Shown here piece by piece: positions 54,904 through 64,000 of a stretch of 64,000 nt of DNA (position 1 is the first letter of the stretch; each line of letters begins with the position of its first letter). The DNA is from Laccaria trichodermophora (Eukaryota > Basidiomycota > Agaricomycetes > Agaricales > Hydnangiaceae): positions 62,001 through 126,000 of the forward strand of contig JACTVC010000006.1 in assembly GCA_018417955.1 (NCBI GenBank), in the 5' to 3' direction. The translations under genes and the position numbers were made by a program. The notes under the pieces are model-generated. The model worked only from the letters and a program-made list of their open reading frames with translations. It did no database searches and was not told the origin of the DNA.

Positions 54904-57900
54904 TCACAACGCAATAGCTCTCGTCCCCGGCGCCCTTCCAACACTCGTAGCAGCAGCGGCCGAAGCCAACTGCATCGGCGCCCTCATCTTCGAAGCGCTC
55001 GCCGTCCTATACGTCATCCCCGTCCCCGTCCTAGGCTTAGGCTTCATATCCGTAGGCGTCGCAGCCGCGCTCCTCGACTGCGCACGTAACGGCGGGGACG
55101 TGGATGATGACGAGTAAGGAGTACTCGGTACAGAGGGAACTGGAACAGCAGGTCGGTCTCCACCCCCACCCGCTACGGCGATACGCGATCCAAGGCGGGG
55201 GAGCTGTAATGGTTTGACATTCGGCGTTGTCGTCGTCGTTGTCTGTGATGGTTGCACCTGAGGTAAAGGCGTCGAAACAGCATTGGTTGCCGAAGCAGAA
55301 TACGTCCTCGGTCGAGGGAACGCATACTTGGTCGTCGTACTCCCCACATTACCAACAGGAGAAATCCGGGTCTTGGAAGGGTACCGCTGGACAGGTAACG
55401 GCGGCAACGACTTGTCCTTATCCAAAGGCGGCGATGTAGGGCCTTTCCAATCTGCCTGGGGCGTAATGGGCATGGGGATGCTGAGCGTAGATGCAGTCGA
55501 CGAAGGCGTAGTAATCGCCGTCACGTCCTCCTTCCCCCCCGTACTCGACCCCGCAGACTGCCTCCACGACTCTGTCGGACCTGCACTAGGCCTCCTCATC
55601 CTCGAAGGGGTCCTGCTCCCCGTATTACTCGGCCCGTCCTCCGGTATGCTGACCTCTAATGAGAAACGAGAACCAGCACTAGAAGTGCTTGTCCTGCTCC
55701 CCGTAGCAGAGCTTGCTTTGCGCTGCCATGCCGTTGGGGGTATAGACGATCTGCCTTTCAATGCAAAGCTAGATGGAGCATGAGTCGTAGCGGATATTTC
55801 GTTAAAGTAGTCGTCGTCTCGAGCTTCTTCGATGAGGGCGCCGCTGGAGTATGACCGCGAAAGGGGGTGTTTGGCAGACGAGACGCTACGGAGGCTGTGT
55901 TCCTTGCCCAAAGACGCCGCTGATGAGCGACGAGAAAGGTTGAGTGTTGATAGGCGACGAGTGAGCGGTGATGGTGCATCTTCGTCTTCGCTATATGAGG
56001 GAAAGAGGTGTTAGTATAGTGATAATGAGGACGGAAGCGGAAGAGATCAAGCTTAAACAGCGGGGTAATCCCGCAATTAGATGAGATGTATCATGCCAGT
56101 CAGTTGTCCAACCAACCAACCAACTGCAGCCTGAATGATCCATCAATCACCGCACTCCATCCAAAATAAAAAACCCGCCCATCACATAGTCTTCGAGATG
56201 AAAGCTCAAGTGAAGTTTTCACCCCAGTCCCCCGTCACATAACCCAAACGCACACCCCTCATAACAAAAATGAAAAAGCAACCCACCTATCACTCCATCC
56301 CAACCCAGTGGTCAACCCAATTCCACCACGCAAGAGCCGCCCATCCCGATGGCGCACCCTTCGCATAGGTGTGTCCCGCTCGTCTTTGATGATTCCGGTT
56401 TTAGTAGTGGCTGTGCAGGTAGGGTCAGTAGGGAGAAAAAGAGATGGGAAGAGGTGAAAGTGAGACGTGGTGAAAGGAAGGGAAAGAGGACAGGGAATGA
56501 GCAGGAATGGGATGGGGTAGAATGTGTAAGAGACGAGAGGAAACCACAAAACCGAAGAACGAACGAACACGTACCGACACTCATAATGCTCCCCGGACGT
56601 CCATCCATGTCCATACGGGACTCGGACTCGCGTGGTAAGAGCTTGGAGTTTGGGGAGAGGAGGCCGTGTCTGAGCATCAGGTGTCTTTTGGGGTAGAAGG
56701 TCAGTTTCGTCGAGATGGATGCGAAGAAGAGAGAAAGAAACTCACGGAAGAGGCGTATGTAGATCCAAACTCGAATCACTGTCCCCTTCTTCCCCTTCCC
56801 CTCCACCTCCACGTCTTCCCCCTCTGTTAAATTTCCCCCCTTTCCCAGCCCGTCGTCCAACACCACGACCACCTCCTCCCTCATCATCACTGCTCCCGCT
56901 CCCATACCCCTCTAAAGCCCTCTCAAGCCTCTCAATCTCGTCCTTATCACCATGGCGCGTCATCTCTTCCTGTTCCTGATAGTCGTCGTTGGAAGAGTAG
57001 CGGGTCGTGCGAGAAGGTGTTGTTCCACTACCTATGCGTCGACTCCTATAATTCAAAGACGCCCCTGAACCCTCGGAGCTAGACACAGACGCACGGATTG
57101 TCGTCGTGGAATTCGAATTTGCGTAGGCGGAGGAACGAGAACCAAGCGCCAACAAACCTTCGGACGCTCTCCTCTTCCCTTCTCCCATTGTGTAAGCTGA
57201 AGCAGGAGTTCTGGACAACGGATCGGAAGCACGTGCTGCTCGGGCAGGTCTTGGTTTCGGTTTGGGGGTTTGGGAGAGGATGGCGTCGATGTCTGGGGAG
57301 GTACCTCTTGGTGGAAGTGGGAAGGTTCCTCGAGGGGTTTTTGAAGGTAGGGAAGACGTTGATTTGGAGAGGTCGACAAAAGCCTCTTTCGGATTTGGAC
57401 GTGTTGAAGTTGATTTGGAGAGATCTGGGGTGGATTTCGAGATGTCAGGCGACTTAGAACCCTCAAACGATTCTTTCGACCGCGTCGTAATGGTCGACTT
57501 TGTAAAGTCAGCCTTCACCAAATCAGGCGTAACAGAGGCAGGACTTGTACGTGCAGTCGTCATAGTCATTGAAGACGAAGTGCTCATCGCACTCAAGGAG
57601 GAGGACGCACTCAAAGACGTAGCGACCGAATACAAGCTCCCAGAAGTACTAGCTGTGGAAAGGATCGACGAGGAGGGTTCTAGACCGCCGTTTGTGTCAC
57701 CCGCAGCAAGCGCAGGCAACGCACCCAAGCTAGGGGGTGGAGGGAGCTCATCCAAAGGAGGAGGACTCCTCGAAGTCAACGCCTGTTTATGAGACGCGCT
57801 CCTTGATCGGGTCGAGCGGAGTTGACGGTGGAGGGCAGCTGCGTCTTGGGAAGAGGTGGAAGTAGGTTGATCTGAGGAGGTAGAGACAGGTGGGTGTTGG

Positions 57901-58721
57901 TGATCTGGAGGACGAGGGTGGTCTACAGAGGTAGTCGATGGACCGGCAGAAGCGGTAATGGGCGGCCGTTCAGAAAGAGATGGGGGAGCAAAAGCGGGAT
58001 CAATCAAGTCGGCTACGGATGCCATGTAATTATGCCCTTGCCCTCTCTCATGTTGCTCGTGGTGGTGGTGCCGAACTTGCTGGGCCTCAAACGCCCTCCT
58101 CAAAGGCGAGGCAAGCGGTATAGATGCCGAATCGCGTGGAGACGGCACCACTTGTACTATAGAAGTCTGGGGTGGCCGTTTAGGAAAGGGACTCGGCGGA
58201 GGGACCAAGGCCTCGTCATCGTCGCTCATCACAGAGACGGAAGAGAGGATGTCACGAAAGTCGATTTCGGATATCGATTCGTTTGCTTGGTGGTGGGTAT
58301 GTCGTTTTCCTTTTCTTCCCCTCCTTTGACTTCCGGACAAAGCAGGAGGAAGTTCATCGTCGAGCCCCAAACTGGGCACAGGCGAAACGACGTAGGAAGC
58401 CCTCCTCCCCGCGGGTATCTTCGGACTCGCAGGACCACTGAAAGCATAGCCAGCACTATGCCGGGTACTCCCTATCGACTCCCTCCCACCACCATGAGAA
58501 TACCTGGACGCAGCAAATAGAAGATTTAGGGTATCGTACTCTGATATCCTACTGGGCCCAGGAACGGGAGGGAGTGGTGTGGATGGTGGACCTGATGGTG
58601 GTGGGTTTGCAGTGGTAGGAGTGGAAGGGATGAAAGTAGGTGGGACGGGGAAGGATTCGAGGAGGAGCGGGACAGGTTGTTTGCGTGGGCGGGGTTGAGG
58701 CGGTGGTGGCGTGGTTTCCAT
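54904..58721 (-). CDS. Large Ser/Pro/Thr-rich conserved fungal protein
   Basis: Four exons fit. Exon 1 runs from ATG 58721 (METTPPPPQPRPRKQPVPLL) to about 56743. A small exon ends MDMDGRPGSIMSV near 56580. Another small exon covers TGIIKDERDTPMRR to GLGWSD, ending near 56288. The last exon, about 55990-54904, opens EDEDAPSPLTRRLSTLNLS. The junction GLGWSD/SEDEDAPSPLTRR restores a motif I associate with conserved mushroom proteins. The protein is almost wholly low-complexity: polyPro N-terminus, Ser/Thr tracts, an RGRKGKRHTHH basic patch, a Gly/Arg patch near the end of exon 1 and LPPLPVQRYPSKTR near the C-terminus. It is probably a disordered scaffold or a cell-polarity or nuclear factor. The intron before the last exon is about 300 bp, long for this window. 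Confidence 0.75.
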
Positions 58722-61268
58722 CTCTCTAAGAAAGAACACGTAGGGTTAGAAAGAACAGACGTACTGAGCAAACGAACGAACGGCGCGCAAGCAGAAAACC
58801 AGCCAGCACCAGCTGAGTGAGTGAGCAAAGTGGGTAGCAACACAAAAAACGCCAAGGATCATCGCCATCAAACTCCATCCACTTTTGGACTAGACTCCGA
58901 TCGGAGTTTTATCTCGCCAGCTTCCCTTCCGCACGTCACCGATTGCCCTTGCCCTCCCTTCCCTGCCCATTTCCCTTCTTCCCTTCCCTGGCCAAACGTA
59001 CGACGACGCAAACTCAGACGTACACCTCTCACTCATCAACATCAAAGAACGTTACTCCCAGAAGCGTGCTCAGACTCTTGGATCTTCTCCCAATTTCCAG
59101 GGTGTGCGCTCCAACCGCGTCTCGTCTCACATTCCCCAGAAATCCCCGAAAATAAGCACCAACAAGAAAAGGCCTCCAGTAAACACTCCACGTTCACCTT
59201 CCTCGGCTGATAAGTTATTGTCCATTATTAAATCTAATCTTTGTTTTCGCGTCAGGATCTGAACGTTGAACGCTCAAACAAGATTTTGGAATAAATCCTA
59301 CGGCCTGAAGACTACTTTCAAAAAATTGGAACGACGCATCACCGGAGTGTTTGAACCCACAAGTATTCATCAAAACGAAATGACGACTCGCATTACACAC
59401 ACACAACAGCTCATCACGCCTTCGACTACCCGACTCGAAAGAAAAGAAAACTCAAAGTCAACGTAAATCGTGAAACAGGGGAGCCATTGTACTTGAAAGG
59501 TGAAGCAGCGAAGCCACCATAGCTCCGACGTCGCAACACGTCTTCCCATTTATCCTGAATCCCGACGTCTTTTTTCTCTTTTTCTTGAAGCTTTTCCCAG
59601 CGCTCTTTCTCTTTTAAAGTTTCTCTGCACCGTTTTCTCCTTCTCCCCATTTCCCCGACGCATCTTTTCCTTGTCTCGAAATCCTCTTTGCACCAACTCT
59701 TTCTATTTCCCCGACGCCTCTTCTCTTCTTTTGTCTTCTGTTTTTCTTCCCGCGGCCGACGCTTCTTCTTCCCCTTACGCTTATTCCTCTTCTCGCGTTC
59801 TTGTCCCTACAATTGAACGGCAGCGCCGCTATAATCAATGCGTCCCTCGCAACTCCTAGTCTCTCTCGACCCTATCCACGGCCTCGCTCGCTCGCTCACC
59901 ATGGCCAAGAACGGGAGGAAACGAAGAAAAGCGCATTACACGCCTTTCCCATCAGTTCTCCCCTTTTAATTTCGTCCCGCTCAACCAGCCTGCGGCTCAG
60001 TCAACTCCCCTCTTCGTCGCTGGTCGACTCCTCGTTACAGCCAGCTCCCTCCTTTTCCTTACAGTCAACTCCCTCTGTCGACTTCGTCGCGGTCGGCCGC
60101 CGTCAGGCGCGCCAAACTTTTCGCACTCATGGCATGATTCATCCCAGGTTTAACACTCCCGTCCCCTGCATTTGGATCTGCCATGGGTCATCAATTCTCC
60201 CCGAACCTTACGAGACACGATGACCACATGAGGTAATAATTATCAATAAACGACATCGTATTACTCATCCTCCTCTTCGTGACGTCAAAGAACGCTACCT
60301 CGGACTTTTCTCTCAATCCCCAGAGTACCGAGTGCGCTCCCCCAATATAATTATGTCACATTCCCCGAAGTTTTATGTCAAGTATCAGAGTGCGTTTTCC
60401 AATACTCTGTCGCTTTTTGTTGTTTGACTACCAGTGCATTTAGGAAGCGACGCTCATCAACCCTGAATAGTGGATTTAACAAACGAACACCCATTTCTGA
60501 TTCTCGGAATGACGGAAATCCCAAACACCAGTGCTACTGCTAGCGCTAACACAAAAATGTTCACAAAAGTGAGCGACGCTGCACATATAGTGTAATCTCC
60601 CTGATCAAACAAAGACCACGGCCAGCAACTGAAAGTTTAAAGGCTTGCTTTTCGTCGATATGACGTATCGACGACGTCAAATATCGGGCATGTATAAATG
60701 AGGTCGTACCTAACTACCGCCTCCACCCTACGACTCTGCGGTATCGATACTGGTCACTGCGTTAAATTTTTGAGGTCTCTCGATGGTAGCGGCAATGCTG
60801 AAGGAGGCAAAATGGGAAGTTATCATGGTAGTACTGCACGCAGTAAGCTCGATCAGTGCCGCCTCGATTCTCCATCGATGCCGCAGGGCAGGAGGCAAGG
60901 GTGATGACCTTCCGTGTGTTTTCTCGCTGAGACCTCCATCTTTCTATCTAAAGCAGGTGATATCGGTAGACCATTTGGAATAACAAACCGCTCCATCCAG
61001 TACGTTTTCCTTTCGTTTTCTCTCCGGATTGTTTACAATGATCTCGCAATCTTATCAGGCCTGTTTACCCTGGCATCCGCTTCTGAATCAGGGCTGATCT
61101 CATCCGTTCAACTGCAAAATAGCCGCCCGGAGCCTTATCAGGCGCCTGGGAAGTTTACGACATGGATAAAAGGACGAATGGTTGAGCGAACCTCCCCAAC
61201 TCAAAAACTTTAACCCACCTACTTAGTCATCTTTTCTTTTAACAGCATTGTCGCTCTTCATTGGCACA
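58722..61268. other. Long upstream region with an old partial duplication
   Basis: About 2.5 kb, pyrimidine-rich on the plus strand near 59580-59800. About 100 bp near 59041 (ATCAAAGAACGTTACTC ... CCAGGGTGTGCGCTCC ... TCACATTCCCC) recurs loosely near 60284 (GTCAAAGAACGCTACCTC ... CCGAGTGCGCTCC ... TCACATTCCCC). No gene is recognised. The right end is the promoter of dsRBD paralogue C. Confidence 0.4.
61165..61172 (+). promoter_or_regulatory. TATA-like box of dsRBD mini-gene C
   Basis: GATAAAAG lies 104 bp before the start codon, followed by GACGAATGGTTGAGCGAA and AACCCACCTACTTAG. Similar words occur upstream of paralogues A (GATGGTAGAGCGAA) and B (AACCCACCTACTTGACC). Confidence 0.55.
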
Positions 61269-61649
61269 ATGGCGCCTGGTATGTTACTTTGCTCCAATTC
61301 AACAATATTTTTTATCGATTGAACCTTTCGACACCTTCAGAATACATGAATACTCTCCGAAATTTTTGCCAGGCCAAAGGATTAGAATTCGAGGTCGTGG
61401 AACTCCTTCATGGTCCCAAATATGACGAAACCTGGACCAAGATAATTTTTAGTATGACCCCTTTTGAGTATTAACGTCTAATGCTCAAGCTCCCCGAACA
61501 CAGTTGACGGTACTGAGGCAGGCAGAGGAACTGGGAAATCCAGACGGAGCGCGAGAGAAGAGGCTGCGAAGGTGATTTTGGAGGCGTATGGCTGGCTAGG
61601 CTCACCAACAGCTTCCGCGCCGCAACCCTTCCCTGAACATGCCACATGA
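61269..61649 (+). CDS. Single dsRBD mini-protein, paralogue C, 88 aa
   Basis: Exons 61269-61278 (10 nt), 61341-61451 and 61504-61649, with introns of 62 and 52 bp; 89 codons including the stop. The protein starts MAPEYMNTLRNFCQAKGLEF. The strand region has HGPKYDETWTKIIF, and the final helix carries GRGTGKSRRSAREEAAKVIL, a near-ideal dsRNA-binding signature. A 15-residue Pro/Ala/Ser tail follows the domain, absent in A and B. It shares gene structure and promoter words with A (32.2 kb) and B (37.5 kb), so the three derive from one duplicated gene. The best guess is a free-standing dsRNA-binding protein. Confidence 0.87.
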
Positions 61650-62035
61650 CTTGTCAACATACATTCAGAACAAATATTGCATATACTGTACGGTACATGA
61701 ACAGAGCGAGTTACCTCAACCAGCGCTGGCCACTTTCTCGAGCTTTTCAAAAATTTACATGGACAATCCTTAGGACGTCGTCGTTATTATCAACACGCCG
61801 GCTTATAATTAATCAATAACGCATTCAACTTCTTTTGCGTCTCAGTCAACTACTTATTCCTCACGTCTTCAGGATCAGTTCACCCCCGAACGTCGTAATG
61901 GTCACTGGCTCCCTCCTTCGACTTTGTTGACATGGTCAACTACCCTCTTCGTCTTGCCAAAAGGAAAACTGATCCCGATCCATACTACGCCTCCGCCTGG
62001 AAAGTTACAGGTACAGCCATTGAAAAAGATATTCT
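61650..62035. other. Intergenic
   Basis: No gene recognised between the dsRBD mini-gene and the tRNA. Confidence 0.5.
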
Positions 62036-62108
62036 GGCCAACGTGGGGGTCGAACCCAAGACCTTCGCGTTATTAGCACGACGCTCTAACCAACTGAGCT
62101 AGTCGGCC
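62036..62108 (-). tRNA. tRNA-Ile, anticodon AAU
   Basis: A 73-nt cloverleaf reads on the minus strand. The acceptor stem GGCCGAC pairs with GTTGGCC (one G-U). The D-arm is GCTC..GAGC with AGTTGGTTA. The anticodon stem TCGTG/CGCGA encloses loop CTAATAA (anticodon AAT), and the T-loop is TTCGACC. There is no intron and no encoded CCA. The first T-stem pair is a mismatch (T opposite C), the only flaw. Confidence 0.93.
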
Positions 62109-62958
62109 GATATATGTGTTTGCGGATGCTAAATTTCGTTCTAACCGCTGTATCAGAAACGCTGGTCATTTAATCGAGTTGAAACTAAGTTTACTCAAGT
62201 CCAATGAAAGCCGACCAGGGCTAAGTTTTGCACGCGCACAATCACAGTCGCCGTGTCCGCTGACACGCGACTAAGAGACGCTGCTCACCAACAAGAGCCG
62301 CTGCTCGACTTACATCAATCCACGCTTGGATTGACACTCACCTATTTTTAGATTCTCCTCTCATGGCTCTCTTCTCTTGCTCATCCCACTCCTGAATATC
62401 CAACTCGTTATTCAAGGCTATCATGATAACAGATTGCTTCATCTACGCAGTCTTCTACTAGACTATAGTTGTCTTTTCGTCAGAGGCGTCATTGGATCAA
62501 GCCAAGGAGGCGGAAATTGGCATCCCAGGGTAGAGAATGTGATATTCTTCTGTAAAATTTGCCTTCAGTCAAGGGAGGGATGTTTGAAGCGCGTTTTAAA
62601 AAACTTAAGATTCCAAACTTTTCAGCCACATATTCGGATCTTATATATACATCAGTGGACCGATACCAGCAAATTGTCCTTGCCACGCATTCTTGGGACC
62701 CAAGGTAAAATTCTGAAGATTCCCAAGTGAGTATTCAGTCATTTTCGCCGTCAAATTAGACCCCACAAACAAAAACGTCGCATTTTACACGAAGCCGAAA
62801 GGTACAATCGTAGCCGTATCATAGCCATTATTCTCACATCGTTATCAATCATAGTATCCATATCCAAATACGAAGTCAAATGATCACTATTTCTCTCCCC
62901 TCGGATGGGCAAGTAGTTCTGAGTCCGAGACGGAATGGAATCTAGTCACTATTCAAAA
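62109..62958. other. Intergenic with an unassigned plus-strand frame
   Basis: A 117-codon frame (62377-62730) ends at a GTGAGT-like donor but resembles no family. The remainder is the 3' flank of the carboxylesterase. Confidence 0.4.
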
Positions 62959-64000
62959 TTAATGGAACCAAATTGCCGGATCCGAGTTAATGAAGTCAGT
63001 CTGTGTCTTGCGGAAGGTATCAGGGATAGTTGTCGTGTTCTTTCCGTTGATCTGCAGGAGGACCTACGAAAAGCATCATCAGTGTCAATATCCTTTGCGT
63101 GAAATCAAGGAGACATACCTGGTTCTTAGACGTGAACGGTTCCCACTTCGGGCCTAAGATATCAAACAAATTCATTCAACTGACACGCAAGGAAGCAATG
63201 CAAAGAAAAAAAAACTCACGTTGAACACCCTTCCCGTCATTAGGATTCAACCCATTCGTGAACGATACCCAGTAATCAATGAAGTAGCTGCTAGCCGTAT
63301 GCGCAGAGGTGGTGTTTTCAAGGGGCTTGTAGTAGAGCCCACCGTAGACGAATGTGAGATCGACAGCATGCGTTGCTGAACGTCAAGCGGGTTAGTACCG
63401 CAACTTCGCGCCAAGAAAAAAAAGAACGCACTGGAGAGAGCAGGGGGGTCCGCAAGCATAGGCTCAGTGAACAGATACCCGTAAGTCTTGACTCCGAAAT
63501 CGGCAGCGGCTTTCTGCCAGAATCTGCGCGGCGCCAACATCATCGTATCCGTCACTATGCCACAACAATAGTCAGTTGAGAGTGAAACCAAGAAAAGGGA
63601 AGAAAGGGAACACACAGATAGCAGACATCCGTTTGTACTGGCCCGAATACCCGAATGTCTCGTCCCCAGTCCCGAAGGGTGCACCGAGCGCTGGATTATC
63701 GGGGTACAACTGCAAGACCTTATCCACTGATGCGGTTAGCAAAGCGGGGTTGTTGGAGGGGGAGGCGCCGGCGGTGACGATCGCGCGAACTTGGTCGGTG
63801 GAGTTGATCGTCGGGGCTACGAAGAGTGTTCCTACATTCCCTCAACTCAGTTCATATTTTCCAGAGCCAATGAGATTAAGATGACGCACCCTCATCAAGG
63901 TTCGTCCCCGCAATGAATGGCAGTTTTGCGAAATGGCCCTTGGCATACAACTTGGACGGGTAATCTGGGATGAACCCGTTCGGCCCATCAAGCACTGGCA
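62959..64000 (-). CDS. Type B carboxylesterase/lipase, C-terminal part (gene continues beyond window)
   Basis: Exons read leftward from the window edge: PVLDGPNGFIPDYPSKLYAK, then HFAKLPFIAGTNLDEGTLF, then INSTDQVRAIVTAG and LQLYPDNPALGAPFGTG. Next come MMLAPRRFWQKAAADFGVKT, YGYLFTEP, ATHAVDLTFVYG and WVSFTNGLNPND, ending DFINSDPAIWFH and TAA at 62961-62959. GTNLDEG carries an acidic residue of the active-site region, and the His of THAVDL aligns with the catalytic His of the alpha/beta-hydrolase triad. The serine (GESAG) lies outside the window. Secreted fungal members hydrolyse esters and lipids. Introns are about 55-65 bp. Nothing suggests damage. Confidence 0.88.

Noticed and set aside
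55283..57792. Plus-strand ORFs of 115-176 codons
   Set aside because: Mirror frames of the GC-rich, Ser/Pro-rich minus-strand gene.
62377..62730. 117-codon plus-strand gene
   Set aside because: No recognisable family and no second exon that continues the frame convincingly.

Overview
This looks like nuclear DNA of a mushroom-forming basidiomycete (Agaricomycetes). The signs are many short introns of about 50 to 60 bp with GT..AG ends, gene families typical of that group (BTB proteins, ERT1-type Zn2Cys6/PAS regulator, single-pass membrane proteins with a spliced ectodomain, RecQ-like helicase relics), and a chromodomain-bearing Ty3/gypsy element. The species cannot be named from the sequence alone.

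Layout. Bases 1-27 kb are repeat country. Two arrays of a 120-bp satellite face each other in inverted orientation (about 1-3200 and 4350-6800) around a spacer of about 1.1 kb. The left array holds a 347-bp higher-order repeat. Next come an intact gag-pol chromovirus ORF of 2,954 codons (8021-16885, minus), a foldback element of about 1 kb (17014-18044), a 68/56-bp minisatellite (18.5-19.0 kb), a decayed RecQ-like helicase gene with four in-frame stops (19.15-21.27 kb, minus), a 2.2-kb inverted-repeat element carrying a GC-rich minisatellite (21.63-23.83 kb) and a 765-bp TA-flanked element (26.49-27.26 kb).

From 27.4 kb onward the window is ordinary gene-bearing euchromatin: a conserved hypothetical gene, a LYR-motif protein, a Zn-cluster/coiled-coil protein, two BTB-domain genes, a signal-peptide/TM protein, a ZZ-type zinc-finger protein, an ERT1-like regulator of gluconeogenesis, an MCH1-like MFS transporter, a large Ser/Pro-rich protein, tRNA-Ile(AAU) and a partial carboxylesterase. 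A block at 43.3-48.4 kb, between the ZZ gene and ERT1, is packed with foldback elements (MITE-like) and a second RecQ relic.

The most interesting observation is a family of three paralogous mini-genes (32.2, 37.5 and 61.3 kb, all plus strand). Each has three exons, a tiny first exon and two introns at identical positions. Each encodes little more than one double-stranded-RNA-binding domain (72-88 aa), and each has a TATA-like box about 85-105 bp upstream of the start codon. No enzymatic domain is attached. The ORFs only become visible once the introns are removed, so such genes are easily missed by annotation. Function is unknown; a role in dsRNA sensing, RNA silencing or its suppression is only an inference.
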